The notes beneath the pieces were generated by a model. The model was not told the origin of the DNA. It saw only the letters and a list, made by a program, of their open reading frames with translations, and did no database searches. DNA of 64,000 nucleotides, from assembly GCF_013366375.1 (NCBI RefSeq), contig NZ_JABWMJ010000009.1, forward strand, positions 124,001 through 188,000, read 5' to 3'. Positions 1 to 13,269 of the stretch are shown here, piece by piece. The stretch is from Rhizobacter koreensis. Its GTDB lineage: Bacteria; Pseudomonadota; Gammaproteobacteria; Burkholderiales; Burkholderiaceae_C. A program made the position numbers and the translations under genes. Each line of letters starts with the position of its first letter. The first letter of the stretch is position 1.

Positions 1-347
1 GAGATCACGCCCATCAGCGTGGTCTGCGCCATGACCGGCATGTAGCGCGCGTGACGGCCGAGCATCATGCGGCGCACTTCGTCGATCTCGGTGTCGGGCG
101 TGCAGGTGAGCGGGTGGTCGTCCATCACGTGACGCACCAGCGAGTTGCCGAGCGCACCACCGTTCTGCACCACCGCCTGGATCACTTCGCGGAAAGTCAG
201 CATGCCGACGAGCTCGCCGCGCTGCATGACGACCAGGGAGCCGATGTCCTGCTCCGACATGCAGCTCACGGCCTTTGCGAGCGAATCGTCCGGAGACACG
301 GTGAACAGCGTTCCCCCCTTGACGCGCAGGATGTCGCTGACTTTCAT
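1..347 (-). CDS. CBS-domain protein, 3' end outside window
   Basis: The gene reads leftward from an ATG at 347-345 and runs off the window edge, so about 115 residues are visible. The protein begins MKVSDILRVKGG and shows two CBS repeats: the first around residues 8-60 (SEQDIGSLVVM, GELVGMLTFREV) and the second starting at VRHVMDDHPLTC and continuing through RHARYMPVM. CBS pairs bind adenine nucleotides and usually act as energy or redox sensors; stand-alone two-CBS proteins of about 140-150 residues are common in Burkholderiales. A good ribosome site (GAGGAG, complement of 352-357) lies just upstream of the ATG and supports the start. No partner domain is visible, so the regulated target is unknown. 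It is divergent from the sulfhydrylase gene that starts at 426. Confidence 0.85.
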   Translation of the reverse strand, partial: MKVSDILRVKGGTLFTVSPDDSLAKAVSCMSEQDIGSLVVMQRGELVGMLTFREVIQAVVQNGGALGNSLVRHVMDDHPLTCTPDTEIDEVRRMMLGRHARYMPVMAQTTLMGVI

Positions 348-425
348 GGGGCTCTCCTCGGGGTGGCTGCGATTCAATATAGCCCACAATGCCGGCGCGC
401 AACACCCGCCGCGAACCGAGGCAGC

Positions 426-1739
426 ATGGCCGGCCACTCGACTCCAGGCTTCGACACCCTCGCGCTGCACGCCGGCGCGGCGCCCGACCCTGCCACCGGG
501 GCGCGCGCGGTGCCGATCCACCTCAGCACCTCGTTCGTGTTCGAGAGCAGCGAGCACGCCGCCGCGCTGTTCGACATGGAACGCTCCGGCCACGTCTACA
601 GCCGGATCTCGAACCCCACCAATGCGGTGCTCGAGGAGCGCGTCGCGGCGCTCGAAGGCGGCGTCGGCGCGATCGCCACCGCGAGCGGCCAGGCCGCGCT
701 GCACCTCGCGATCGTGACGCTCGCGGGCGCCGGCTCGCACATCGTCGCGTCGAGCGCGCTCTACGGCGGCTCGCACAACCTGCTGCACTACACGCTGCGC
801 CGCTTCGGCATCGGGACGACGTTCGTCAAGCCGGGCGACCTCGACGCCTGGCGCGCCGCGATCCGCCCCGAGACGCGCCTGCTGTTCGGCGAGACGCTCG
901 GCAACCCCGGGCTCGACGTGCTCGACATCCCGGCAATCTCGGACCTGGCGCACGAGAACGGCCTGCCCCTGCTGGTGGACTCGACGTTCACCACGCCCTG
1001 GCTGATGAAGCCATTCGAGCACGGCGCCGACCTCGTCTACCACTCGGCGACCAAGTTCCTGTCCGGCCACGGCACCGTGATCGGCGGCGTGCTGGTCGAC
1101 TCCGGTCGCTTCGACTGGGACGACGCAACCGCGCGCTTCGGGCGCTTCACCGAGCTGACGCGGCCGTACGAAGGCTTTCACGGCATGGTGTTCAGCGAGG
1201 AGAACACGGTTGGCGCGTTCCTGCTGCGCGCGCGCCGCGAAGGCCTGCGCGATTTCGGCGCCAGCATGAGCCCGCACACCGCGTGGCTGATCCTGCAGGG
1301 CATCGAGACGCTGCCGCTGCGCATGGCGCGCCACGTCGAGAACACGCGCAAGGTGGTCGGCTTCCTCGCGAGCCACCCGATGGTCGCGCGCGTCGGCTAC
1401 CCCGAGCTGGAGAGCCACCCCGATCAAGCGCTCGCCCGACGCCTGCTGCCGCGCGGCTGCGGGTCGGTGTTCAGCTTCGACCTCGCCGGCTCACGTGCGC
1501 AGGGCGCCGCCTTCGTCGACGCGCTGCAGATCTTCTCGCACCTGGCCAACGTCGGCGACTGCCGCTCGCTGGTGATCCACCCGGCGTCGACCACGCACTT
1601 TCGCATGGACGACGCGGCGCTCGCGCAGGCCGGCATCGGCGCCGGCACGATCCGCCTCTCGATCGGCCTCGAGGACGCCGACGATCTCATCGACGACCTG
1701 AAGCGGGCGCTGAAAGTGGCGCAGCGCGCCGGCGGCTGA
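426..1739 (+). CDS. metY: O-acetylhomoserine sulfhydrylase (Cys/Met metabolism PLP enzyme)
   Basis: The 437-residue protein belongs to the Cys/Met metabolism PLP-dependent family and most likely makes homocysteine from O-acetylhomoserine and sulfide. The PLP lysine is Lys210 in HSATKFLSGHG. The phosphate-contact region YSRISNPT (58-65), the SGQAA stretch, and the long insertion with SEENTVGAFLLRARR are typical of MetY/Met17 rather than of cystathionine synthases, which are shorter. Length fits MetY (about 425-440). The reading frame is open upstream to 51, but homology-like sequence begins at MAGHSTPGFDTLALHAG, so I chose the ATG at 426. The alternative is O-succinylhomoserine sulfhydrylase (MetZ), which uses a different acyl donor but has the same chemistry. 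The next gene starts 13 bases after its stop, suggesting co-transcription. Confidence 0.88.
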   Translation: MAGHSTPGFDTLALHAGAAPDPATGARAVPIHLSTSFVFESSEHAAALFDMERSGHVYSRISNPTNAVLEERVAALEGGVGAIATASGQAALHLAIVTLAGAGSHIVASSALYGGSHNLLHYTLRRFGIGTTFVKPGDLDAWRAAIRPETRLLFGETLGNPGLDVLDIPAISDLAHENGLPLLVDSTFTTPWLMKPFEHGADLVYHSATKFLSGHGTVIGGVLVDSGRFDWDDATARFGRFTELTRPYEGFHGMVFSEENTVGAFLLRARREGLRDFGASMSPHTAWLILQGIETLPLRMARHVENTRKVVGFLASHPMVARVGYPELESHPDQALARRLLPRGCGSVFSFDLAGSRAQGAAFVDALQIFSHLANVGDCRSLVIHPASTTHFRMDDAALAQAGIGAGTIRLSIGLEDADDLIDDLKRALKVAQRAGG

Positions 1740-1752
1740 GGCGGCACCCGGC

Positions 1753-2559
1753 ATGGACATCGCACTGCCCGACGGGCGCACCGCTTACGCCTACACCGGC
1801 GGCAAGCCGTTCGATGCCGACCTGCCGACCGTCGCGTTCATTCACGGCGCGCTCAACGACCACAGCGTGTGGACCCTTCTGGCGCGCTGGTTCGCGCACC
1901 ACGGCCACGGCGTGCTCGCGGTCGACCTGCCCGGCCACGGCCGCAGCCACGGCCCGGCGCTCGAGAGCGTCGAGGCGATGGCCGACTGGCTGCTCGGCGT
2001 GCTCGACGCGGTGGGTGCGAGCCGCGCCAGCCTCGTCGGTCACAGCATGGGATCGCTGATCGCGCTCGAAGCCGCTGCGCGCGCACCGCAGCGCGCGCGC
2101 CACCTGGTGATGATCGCCACTGCGGTGCCGATGACGGTTTCGCCGATGCTGCTCGAGATGGCCGCGAACGATCCCCCCGCCGCCATTGCCAGCGTCAATG
2201 CGTGGTCGCACTCCACGCATGCGGCCAAGCCGTCGCACCCGGGCCCCGGTTCATGGCTGCACGGCGGCAACGCGGCGCTGATGCACCGCATGCAGGCGAA
2301 GGACCCCTCGAGCAACCTGTTCCTCACCGACTTCCGCGCCTGCAACGCCTACGCCGGCGGTCTTGCCGCCGCGGAGCGGATCGAGTGCCCGGCCACGATC
2401 GTGATCGGCGCTCGCGACCAGATGACGCCGCCCCGCAGCGCCAGGGCCGTCGCCGAAGCCTTGCGCGTCGCGCCGCAGACGATCGATGCGGGACACGCCC
2501 TCATGACCGAGGGCTCGGAAGCGCTGCTCGGCGTGCTGCGCCATGCAATCCTCCGCTGA
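1753..2559 (+). CDS. alpha/beta-fold hydrolase
   Basis: This is a 268-residue alpha/beta hydrolase of unknown substrate. The oxyanion region is FIHGALNDHSVW (29-40), the nucleophile elbow is GHSMGS with Ser98, and the catalytic His is probably in DAGHALMTE near the C terminus, with the acid in the GARDQMTPP loop. It has a short lid region between residues 130 and 195. No signal peptide is seen, so it is probably cytosolic. It lies 13 bases after the sulfhydrylase gene and overlaps the next gene by 17 bases, so the three genes look like one transcription unit. In other Burkholderiales similar hydrolases flank metY, but I cannot tell whether it acts in sulfur metabolism. Confidence 0.85.
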   Translation: MDIALPDGRTAYAYTGGKPFDADLPTVAFIHGALNDHSVWTLLARWFAHHGHGVLAVDLPGHGRSHGPALESVEAMADWLLGVLDAVGASRASLVGHSMGSLIALEAAARAPQRARHLVMIATAVPMTVSPMLLEMAANDPPAAIASVNAWSHSTHAAKPSHPGPGSWLHGGNAALMHRMQAKDPSSNLFLTDFRACNAYAGGLAAAERIECPATIVIGARDQMTPPRSARAVAEALRVAPQTIDAGHALMTEGSEALLGVLRHAILR

Positions 2560-3049
2560 CGTGGAACACGAGCAGAACGGCTCGGCAGATGCGACCGAGG
2601 GCCGCCGGCCAGCGCCCGTGCTCGCCCCCCGCGACGATGCAAGACCTGCGTGCAAGGACTCGACCGAGGTCGCGCGCCACTACGGCAACATGCGATTCGC
2701 CATGTTCACGGTCTTCTCGGCCGTCACCGGCGGCCTGCTCGCCTTCCCGTTCTCGGCAGCGGGGTCGGCGTTCCTGTGGGCGCCGGGCTCAGCCCGTCAC
2801 CAGTTCCTGCTGGGGGCCGCCGGTCTCGTGCTCGCCGTGCTCTTCACGGCGGCCGAGTGGCGCATCTCGCAGCTGGTCGCCTTCTATCAGGAAGCCGCCT
2901 TCAACAAACATGACTTCCCGCGACCCGGCGGTCACCGCATCTGGAAGGGGGTGATCATGGTGACCATGCTCGCGCCCTACATCCTCTCGGCCATCTTCTG
3001 GCTGCTGTACCTGCACGGCAGCCTCGTCATCCCGGTGTCGCGGAGCTGA
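2543..3049 (+). CDS. small integral membrane protein, function unknown
   Basis: A 168-residue protein with a hydrophilic N-terminal stretch of about 45 residues followed by three or four hydrophobic segments: around FAMFTVFSAVTGGLLAF, FLLGAAGLVLAVLFTAAEW, and VIMVTMLAPYILSAIFWLLYL near the C terminus. I do not recognise a named family. Its start codon lies inside the end of the hydrolase gene (17-base overlap in another frame), which suggests translational coupling. A later start at the ATG of MRFAMF would remove most of the hydrophilic part; I kept the longer form because it gives the overlap arrangement. It is followed by the convergent ligA gene. Confidence 0.6.
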   Translation: MQSSADVEHEQNGSADATEGRRPAPVLAPRDDARPACKDSTEVARHYGNMRFAMFTVFSAVTGGLLAFPFSAAGSAFLWAPGSARHQFLLGAAGLVLAVLFTAAEWRISQLVAFYQEAAFNKHDFPRPGGHRIWKGVIMVTMLAPYILSAIFWLLYLHGSLVIPVSRS

Positions 3050-3079
3050 TCGGAGCCGACGCCCGGCGAGCGCCAGGGC

Positions 3080-6455
<3,376 letters not shown>

Positions 6456-6551
6456 TCAGGCAGGGTCCGTCAAAGCCGACTCACGCTCGCGCCGCCGCGC
6501 GCCGGCAATCGGCGCGCCGGGAGGTCCTCGCAACGACCGCCCCCGGCGGCC

Positions 6552-9500
6552 TCATGCCGCTTCCGCGAGGCGCATCGCCGCCGGCATGTCGACGCTGACA
6601 ATGCGCGAGACGCCCTGCTCCTGCATCGTCACGCCGATCAGCTGCTGGGCCATCTCCATCGCGATCTTGTTGTGGCTGATGAAGAGGAACTGCGTGCTCG
6701 CCGACATCTCCTTCACCAGCTTGGCGTAGCGCTCGGTATTGGCGTCGTCGAGCGGCGCGTCGACCTCGTCGAGCAGACAGAACGGCGCCGGGTTGAGCTG
6801 GAAGATCGCGAACACCAGCGCGATCGCGGTGAGCGCCTTCTCGCCCCCCGAGAGCAGCTGGATCGAGCTGTTCTTCTTGCCGGGTGGCTGCGCCATCACC
6901 TGCACGCCGGCGTCGAGGATCTCGTCGCCGGTCATCACGAGCCTGGCGTTGCCGCCGCCGAACAGCGTCGGAAACATGCGGCCGAAGTGCGCGTTGACCT
7001 GCTCGAAGGTGGTGCCGAGCAGCTCGCGCGTCTCGAGGTCGATCTGCCGGATCGCCGCCTCGAGCGTGTTCATCGCCTCCGTGAGGTCGGCGTTCTGCGC
7101 GTCGAGGAAGGTCTTGCGCTCGCGCGATGCGGTGAGCTCGTCGAGTGCCGCGAGGTTGACCGCGCCGAGCGCCTCGATCTCGCGGTTCAGTCGATCGATC
7201 TGCGTCTGCAGACCCGTGAGCTTCACGCTGTCGGTCTCGATCGACGCCGCCACCGCGTCGAGGTCGGCGTCCGCGCTGGTGAGCTGCTCGAGGTACTGCG
7301 CGGCGCCGAGCTGCGCCGCCTGCTCTTCGAGCTGCAGCTTGGTGATGCGGTCGCGCAGTGGCTGCACGCCCTGCTCGATGCCCATCCGGCGCTCGTCGGC
7401 GCGGCGCAGCGCCTGTGCGAGCTCGTCGTAGGTGCGGCGCTGCGCCGCGAGTGCGGCTTCGCAGGCGGCCTTGCGTTCGAGCGCCGCGTGCAGCTGCTCC
7501 TGAGCGTCCGCGTCGGTCAGGCTGGCGAGCTCGTCGGCGAGACCTGCGTCGGCGCTCTCGTTGGCGGCGAGCTGCTGGTTCGCGGTCTCGATCGAGCGCT
7601 CGAGCTCCGCCAGCCGCGCGGCCAGCGAACGACCGCTGAACTGCGCCTCCTGAGCCCGGCGCTCGGCGGCGCGCAAGGTGTCGCGCGCGGCGGCGAGCGC
7701 CTGCTCGCGCTCGGTGACCGCGCGGTCGAGCTCGACCTGGCGCTGCTGCACCGCCGCCAGCTCGCCCTGCAGCGCGGCGACCCGTTCTGCGTTGCCGGCG
7801 AGGCGCTGGTCGAGCTCGCCCAATTGGGTGTCGATGGCGCCGAGCTCGTCGGCGAGCTGATGACGGCGTCGCTCGGTCTGCTCGGCGCGTTGCGTGGTCT
7901 GCAACCACTCGACCTGCAGCGCGTGGGCGCGTGCCTGCGCGGCGTGCGCCTGCTGGCGCAGCACGCCGAGCTGGGTGGTGGCTTCGGCGACCGCCGCCTC
8001 GGCCCGCCCGACCGCGCCCTTGGCCTCGTCGGCGATCAGCTGCTGGGCCCGCGTCTGGCGGTCGAGGTTGGCGATCTCCTGCGCCCGCGCCAAGAGGCCC
8101 GCCTGCTCGGAGTCGGGCGCGTAGAAGCTCACCGAGTGCGCACCGACCGCGTGGCCGTCGCGAGTCATGATCACCTCGCCGGCGCCCAGGCTGGCCCGCG
8201 CGTCGAGCGCGGTCGCGAAGTCGGGCGCGGTGTAGACGCCGCTCAGCCAGTCGGCGAGCAGGGCGTCGAGGCCGGGGTCGCCCGGCTGCAGCAGCTGCGC
8301 GAGGCGCGGCAGCGCACCGGACGCGCGCGGTGCCGCGGCGCTTGCCGGCGTGTAGAACGCGAGGCGCGCCGGCGGGGCGTCGGACGCGAACGCGGCGACA
8401 CTGCCGAGCTGGCTCACCTCGAGCGCACCGACGCGTTCACGCAGCGCCGCTTCGAGCGCGGTCTCCCAGCCGGCCTCGATGCGGATGCGCGTCCAGAGCG
8501 CGGCGACGCCGTTCAGCTTGTGCCTGGCGAGCCACGGCTTGAGCTTGCCCTCGACCTGCACGCGCTCCTGCAGCGCCCGCAGCGCCTGCAGGCGGGCGGC
8601 GAGCTGGGCGTGCTTGGCGCTTTCGGCGTTCAGCTCGGCCTGGCTGGCACGGCGCGCCTCGTCGAGCGCGGGCAGCGCGGCGCTCGCGTCCGCAAGCCTG
8701 GCGTCGGACGCGGCCCGCGCCTCCTCGGCGCCGGCGAGCTGCGCGCGCAGCTTGTCGATCAGCTCGGCGTCGGGTGCGGCCAGGCCCTTCTCCTCGGCGG
8801 CGAGGCGACCGCGCCGCGCGAGGGCGACGCCACGCTGCTCGTTGATGTTGCGGGCCTCGGCGCCGAGCAGCGACAGCTGCTGCTGCACGCCCGCAACGAC
8901 GCTGCGCTGCGTCTGGCTGCGCGAGCGCGCCTCGCGCACTTCGGCATCGAGGTCGCGCAACGCCTTGCCGTGGGTCTCGACCTCGACGGCTGCCTGCGCC
9001 GCGTCGTCGCTGGCGCCGGACTGCCGCTCGGCGGTGCTCGCCCGTTCGGCGAGCGCGTCGTCGCGACGCGCCGCCCAGCGCGCGCTCTGCGCGGCAAGCT
9101 CGGCACGCCGCTCCTCGACGCGCCGCCGGCCTTCGGCCACGTAGCGGATGCGCTCCTGCAGCCGGCTCACCTCGAGCGCCGCTTCGCCCAGCGTCCCCTG
9201 GGCGGCGTGCAGTTGCTCGTTCGCCGCGAAGTGCTCCTCGCGCACCTGCTCGAGCCCGGCTTCGGCGTCGCGCAACTGGGCGCTGCGCGCATCGAGCGCG
9301 GTCGTGGCCTCGATGACCGCCTGCCTGACCCGTGCCTCCTCGGCGGCGGCGTCGCGATGCCTGAGGAACCACAGCTGGTGCGTCTTCAGCTGCGCCTGCT
9401 GCTGCAGCGTGCGGTAGCGCCCCGCGACCTCGGCCTGGCGTTCGAGCTTGACGAGGTTCTGGTTCAGCTCGCGCAGGATGTCCTCGACGCGCGTCAGGTT

Positions 9501-10067
9501 CTCGCGCGTGTCCTTGAGGCGAACCTCGGTCTCGCGGCGCCGGTCCTTGTACTTCGAGACGCCCGCGGCCTCTTCGAGGAAGAGGCGCAGCTCCTCGGGG
9601 CGGCTCTCGATGATCCGAGAAATGGTGCCCTGGCCGATGATCGCGTAGGCGCGTGGCCCCAGGCCGGTGCCGAGGAACACGTCCTGCACGTCGCGCCGCC
9701 GCACCGGCTGGTTGTTGATGTAGTAGCTGCTGGTCCCGTCGCGCGTCAGCACGCGCTTGACCGCGATCTCGCCGAAGCGGTTCCACTGCCCGCCGGCACG
9801 GCCCGACTCGTTGTTGAAGACGAGCTCGACGCTGGCGCGGCCGGCGGGCTTGCGCAGATCCGAGCCGTTGAAGATCACGTCCTGCATCGACTCGCCGCGC
9901 AGCTCGCTCGCCTTGCTCTCGCCGAGGACCCAGCGCACCGCGTCCATGATGTTGGACTTGCCGCAGCCGTTGGGTCCGACGACGCCGACGAGCTGGCCGG
10001 GAAGCTGGAAGTGGGTGGGCTCGACGAACGACTTGAAGCCGCTCAGCTTGATCGAGTTGAGTCGCAT
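6552..10067 (-). CDS. smc: chromosome segregation protein SMC
   Basis: The 1171-residue SMC ATPase organises and segregates the chromosome with ScpAB. The Walker A motif GPNGCGKS is at residues 31-38. A long coiled coil leads to a hinge domain (roughly residues 500-640) and a second coiled coil. The C-terminal head carries the ABC signature LLSGGEKALTA and Walker B PFCLLDEVDAPLDD. The frame extends upstream to 10244, but I chose the ATG at 10067 because SMC proteins start MRLxxIKLxGFKSF and the length then matches the family. The divergent queF gene starts 135 bases away, so both promoters must lie in that gap. ScpA and ScpB are not in the window. Confidence 0.97.
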   Translation of the reverse strand: MRLNSIKLSGFKSFVEPTHFQLPGQLVGVVGPNGCGKSNIMDAVRWVLGESKASELRGESMQDVIFNGSDLRKPAGRASVELVFNNESGRAGGQWNRFGEIAVKRVLTRDGTSSYYINNQPVRRRDVQDVFLGTGLGPRAYAIIGQGTISRIIESRPEELRLFLEEAAGVSKYKDRRRETEVRLKDTRENLTRVEDILRELNQNLVKLERQAEVAGRYRTLQQQAQLKTHQLWFLRHRDAAAEEARVRQAVIEATTALDARSAQLRDAEAGLEQVREEHFAANEQLHAAQGTLGEAALEVSRLQERIRYVAEGRRRVEERRAELAAQSARWAARRDDALAERASTAERQSGASDDAAQAAVEVETHGKALRDLDAEVREARSRSQTQRSVVAGVQQQLSLLGAEARNINEQRGVALARRGRLAAEEKGLAAPDAELIDKLRAQLAGAEEARAASDARLADASAALPALDEARRASQAELNAESAKHAQLAARLQALRALQERVQVEGKLKPWLARHKLNGVAALWTRIRIEAGWETALEAALRERVGALEVSQLGSVAAFASDAPPARLAFYTPASAAAPRASGALPRLAQLLQPGDPGLDALLADWLSGVYTAPDFATALDARASLGAGEVIMTRDGHAVGAHSVSFYAPDSEQAGLLARAQEIANLDRQTRAQQLIADEAKGAVGRAEAAVAEATTQLGVLRQQAHAAQARAHALQVEWLQTTQRAEQTERRRHQLADELGAIDTQLGELDQRLAGNAERVAALQGELAAVQQRQVELDRAVTEREQALAAARDTLRAAERRAQEAQFSGRSLAARLAELERSIETANQQLAANESADAGLADELASLTDADAQEQLHAALERKAACEAALAAQRRTYDELAQALRRADERRMGIEQGVQPLRDRITKLQLEEQAAQLGAAQYLEQLTSADADLDAVAASIETDSVKLTGLQTQIDRLNREIEALGAVNLAALDELTASRERKTFLDAQNADLTEAMNTLEAAIRQIDLETRELLGTTFEQVNAHFGRMFPTLFGGGNARLVMTGDEILDAGVQVMAQPPGKKNSSIQLLSGGEKALTAIALVFAIFQLNPAPFCLLDEVDAPLDDANTERYAKLVKEMSASTQFLFISHNKIAMEMAQQLIGVTMQEQGVSRIVSVDMPAAMRLAEAA

Positions 10068-10202
10068 CGGCGCCCTGTCCGCACCCGCGCCGTGTGCGCC
10101 AAGTGCTTGATTCTGCTGGGGAAAAGACCGCCTGACGCGGTGCTTCGAGGGGCCGGATGATAGCATCGCGGGCTCTCCCGAAACCCGACTGCCGGACCCC
10201 TG

Positions 10203-10697
10203 ATGACCGCTTCCCAGACCTCGCCCGGCGTGTCCGAGCGCCAAGCCGCTGCCGCCGGCGCCGCCGTCGAGGTCGGCGAACGCGCCCGCCCGGCGACGCC
10301 GCCGTCACTGCCGGCGCGCCGCCTCGACGTGTTCCCGAACCCGGCTGCCGAGCGCGACTACCTGATCGAGTTCCAGGTTCCCGAGTTCACCTGCAACTGC
10401 CCGCTCACCGGCCAGCCCGACTTCGCGCAGTTCTGGATCGACATGATCCCGGGCGACACCTGCATCGAACTCAAGAGCCTCAAGCTCTACTTCTGGAGCT
10501 ACCGCAACGAGGGCGCCTTCCACGAGAAGGTCACCAACTCGATCGCCGACGACATCGTCGCCGCCGCCAAGCCGCGCTGGCTGCGCATCAGCGCAAAGTG
10601 GAACGTGCGCGGCGGCATCTACACCAACGTCGTCGTCGAGCACCGCGGCGACGGCTGGCGACCCGCCGAGGGCTGGACGGCGCCGCCGGTGCGCTGA
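10203..10697 (+). CDS. queF: NADPH-dependent 7-cyano-7-deazaguanine reductase (short form)
   Basis: QueF reduces the nitrile preQ0 to preQ1 in queuosine tRNA biosynthesis. The 164-residue protein is the short, unimodular YkvM type. The active site is visible in PEFTCNCPLTGQPDFA: Cys66 corresponds to the nucleophile that forms the thioimide and Asp73 to the proton donor. The substrate-binding ESLKLY-like motif appears as ELKSLKLYFWSYRNEGAFHE. Residues 1-38 are an extra Ala-rich leader without family similarity, so translation could begin later, but no better in-frame start with a ribosome site is evident. No other queuosine gene is nearby. Confidence 0.95.
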   Translation: MTASQTSPGVSERQAAAAGAAVEVGERARPATPPSLPARRLDVFPNPAAERDYLIEFQVPEFTCNCPLTGQPDFAQFWIDMIPGDTCIELKSLKLYFWSYRNEGAFHEKVTNSIADDIVAAAKPRWLRISAKWNVRGGIYTNVVVEHRGDGWRPAEGWTAPPVR

Positions 10698-10808
10698 GGC
10701 TCAGCGCGCCGCCGCGGCTCGCGCCGTGCGTCGCTGCGCCGCGGGCTCGGGTGGCCCTTGGCGGCATCGACGCGTCGACGACACCGGTCGCTGACGCGAG
10801 CGCGCGCC

Positions 10809-11039
10809 TCAGCGCCGCTCCGGGGCGGGCTTGCCGGTCGGCACGTCGGTCGGACCGCCGGTGACGCCGTCGAGGCCGCCACCGTCGCCACCCGCGCCAC
10901 CGCCCACGCCCGGCGTCACCGCGCTCGGTCCACCCGGGCCCTGACCGACCGAGCCGCTTTCGGTGGCGTCGGCATCGGTGTCGGGACGGTCGGGCGAGGC
11001 ATTGGTGTTGGGCGACGAAGCATCGGGGCGCGTGGTCAT
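10809..11039 (-). CDS. small disordered Gly/Pro/Asp-rich protein
   Basis: A 76-residue protein with no cysteine and low complexity: an Asp/Ser/Asn-rich first half and a Gly-rich second half (GVGGGAGGDGGG). I do not recognise a family. It is probably real because the ATG at 11039 has a good ribosome site (AGGAG, complement near 11045-11049) at normal spacing, and the coding frame is otherwise free of clutter. The sequence composition predicts an unstructured, acidic protein. It sits alone between queF and dapC on the opposite strand to both, so the context says nothing about function. Confidence 0.55.
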   Translation of the reverse strand: MTTRPDASSPNTNASPDRPDTDADATESGSVGQGPGGPSAVTPGVGGGAGGDGGGLDGVTGGPTDVPTGKPAPERR

Positions 11040-11193
11040 GGCGAACTCCTGCAGACGTGGTCGACCCGCTTCAGCATCCACCATGCCCGCCAGGCACGAG
11101 CACCCGAGCCCGGCGCGCGACACCAGGCGCACATCGCCGACGTGCCAGGCTCGCAACGAATGAAGCGCGAACCTTGCCGCCGATAATCGTGCG

Positions 11194-12419
11194 ATGAATC
11201 CGCTGCTGACCCGCCTCACCGCGTATCCCTTCGAGCGCTGGCGAGCCCTCACGCGCGACGTCACGCCGAACCCGGCCCTGCGGCCGATCTCGCTCGGCAT
11301 CGGCGAACCGCGCCACGCGACGCCCGACCTCGTGAAGGAGGCGCTGCTCGCCAACCTCGACGGCCTCGCACGCTATCCGGCGACCGCGGGCGACCCGGCG
11401 TTGCGCGAAGCGATGGCCGCGTGGGCCGGCCGGCGCTACGGCGTGATGCTCGACCCTTCGACACAGGTGCTGCCGGTCAACGGCTCGCGCGAAGCGCTGT
11501 TCGCGCTGGCGCAGACGGTGGTCGACCCGACCCGCGACGCGGTGGTGGTGAGCCCCAATCCGTTCTATCAGATCTACGAAGGCTCGGCCCTGCTCGCGGG
11601 CGCGCGCCCGGTCTACGCCAACAGCGTCGAGGTCGAGGGCCGGCGCGGTCGCTTCGAGACGCGCTGGCAGGACGTCGACGACGCCGACTGGACGAAGACG
11701 CAGCTCCTCTACGTGTGCTCGCCCGGCAACCCGACCGGCTCGGTGGCGTCGCTTGCCAAATGGCAGGTCCTTTTCGAGCTGAGCGACCGACACGGCTTCG
11801 TGATCGCGTCGGACGAGTGCTATTCCGAGATCTACACCGGCGACGAGGCGCCGCTCGGCGGGCTCGAAGCCGCGCGGCGCCTGGGCCGCAGCGACTTCCG
11901 CAATCTCGTCGTTCTGACGAGCCTTTCCAAGCGCTCCAACGTGCCGGGCCTGCGCTCGGGCTTCGTCGCCGGCGACGCCGCGGTGATGAAGAGCTTTTTG
12001 CTCTACCGCACCTATCACGGCAGCGCGATGGGGCCGGCGGTGCAGCAGGCGAGCATCGCCGCCTGGAACGACGAAGCCCACGTCGAGGCGAACCGCGCGC
12101 AGTACCGCGCCAAGTTCGAGGCGGTGCTGCCGATGCTCGAGCCGGTGCTCGACGTCGGCGCACCGGACGCGAGCTTCTACTTGTGGGCAAAAGTGCCGGG
12201 CGGCGACGACATCGCGTTCGCCCGTGAATTGCTCGCTCAATACAATGTGTCGGTCCTGCCCGGGAGCCTGCTCGCGCGCGAGTCGCAGGGCGTCAACCCG
12301 GGAGCCGGCCGCATCCGGATCGCCCTGGTCGCCGAACTCGCCGACTGCATCGCAGCCGCCGAACGCATCGTCGATCACGTCCGATCCGCCCGATCCGCCC
12401 AACCACTGCAGGACTTCCG

Positions 12420-12423
<4 letters not shown>
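11194..12423 (+). CDS. dapC: N-succinyldiaminopimelate aminotransferase
   Basis: DapC transfers an amino group from glutamate to N-succinyl-2-amino-6-ketopimelate in the succinylase branch of lysine and meso-diaminopimelate synthesis. The 409-residue protein is a fold-type I class I/II aminotransferase: [12 protein letters not shown] near the N terminus, [10 protein letters not shown] (the NPTG motif), [10 protein letters not shown], and the PLP lysine in [15 protein letters not shown]. Its identity as DapC rather than a generic aspartate aminotransferase rests on the family-like start [19 protein letters not shown] and on dapD following directly. The dapC stop and dapD start overlap in ATGA (12420-12423), which implies translational coupling. 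Confidence 0.94.
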
Positions 12424-13241
<818 letters not shown>

Positions 13242-13269
13242 GGCGGCGCGGCTTGACGAAAGGAGCGGC

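Noticed and set aside
12379-12405. Short tandem repetition GATCCGCCC near the dapC 3' end
   Set aside because: It is only two near-copies of nine bases and lies inside the coding region (Arg-Ser-Ala pairs), so it is not a mobile or regulatory repeat.
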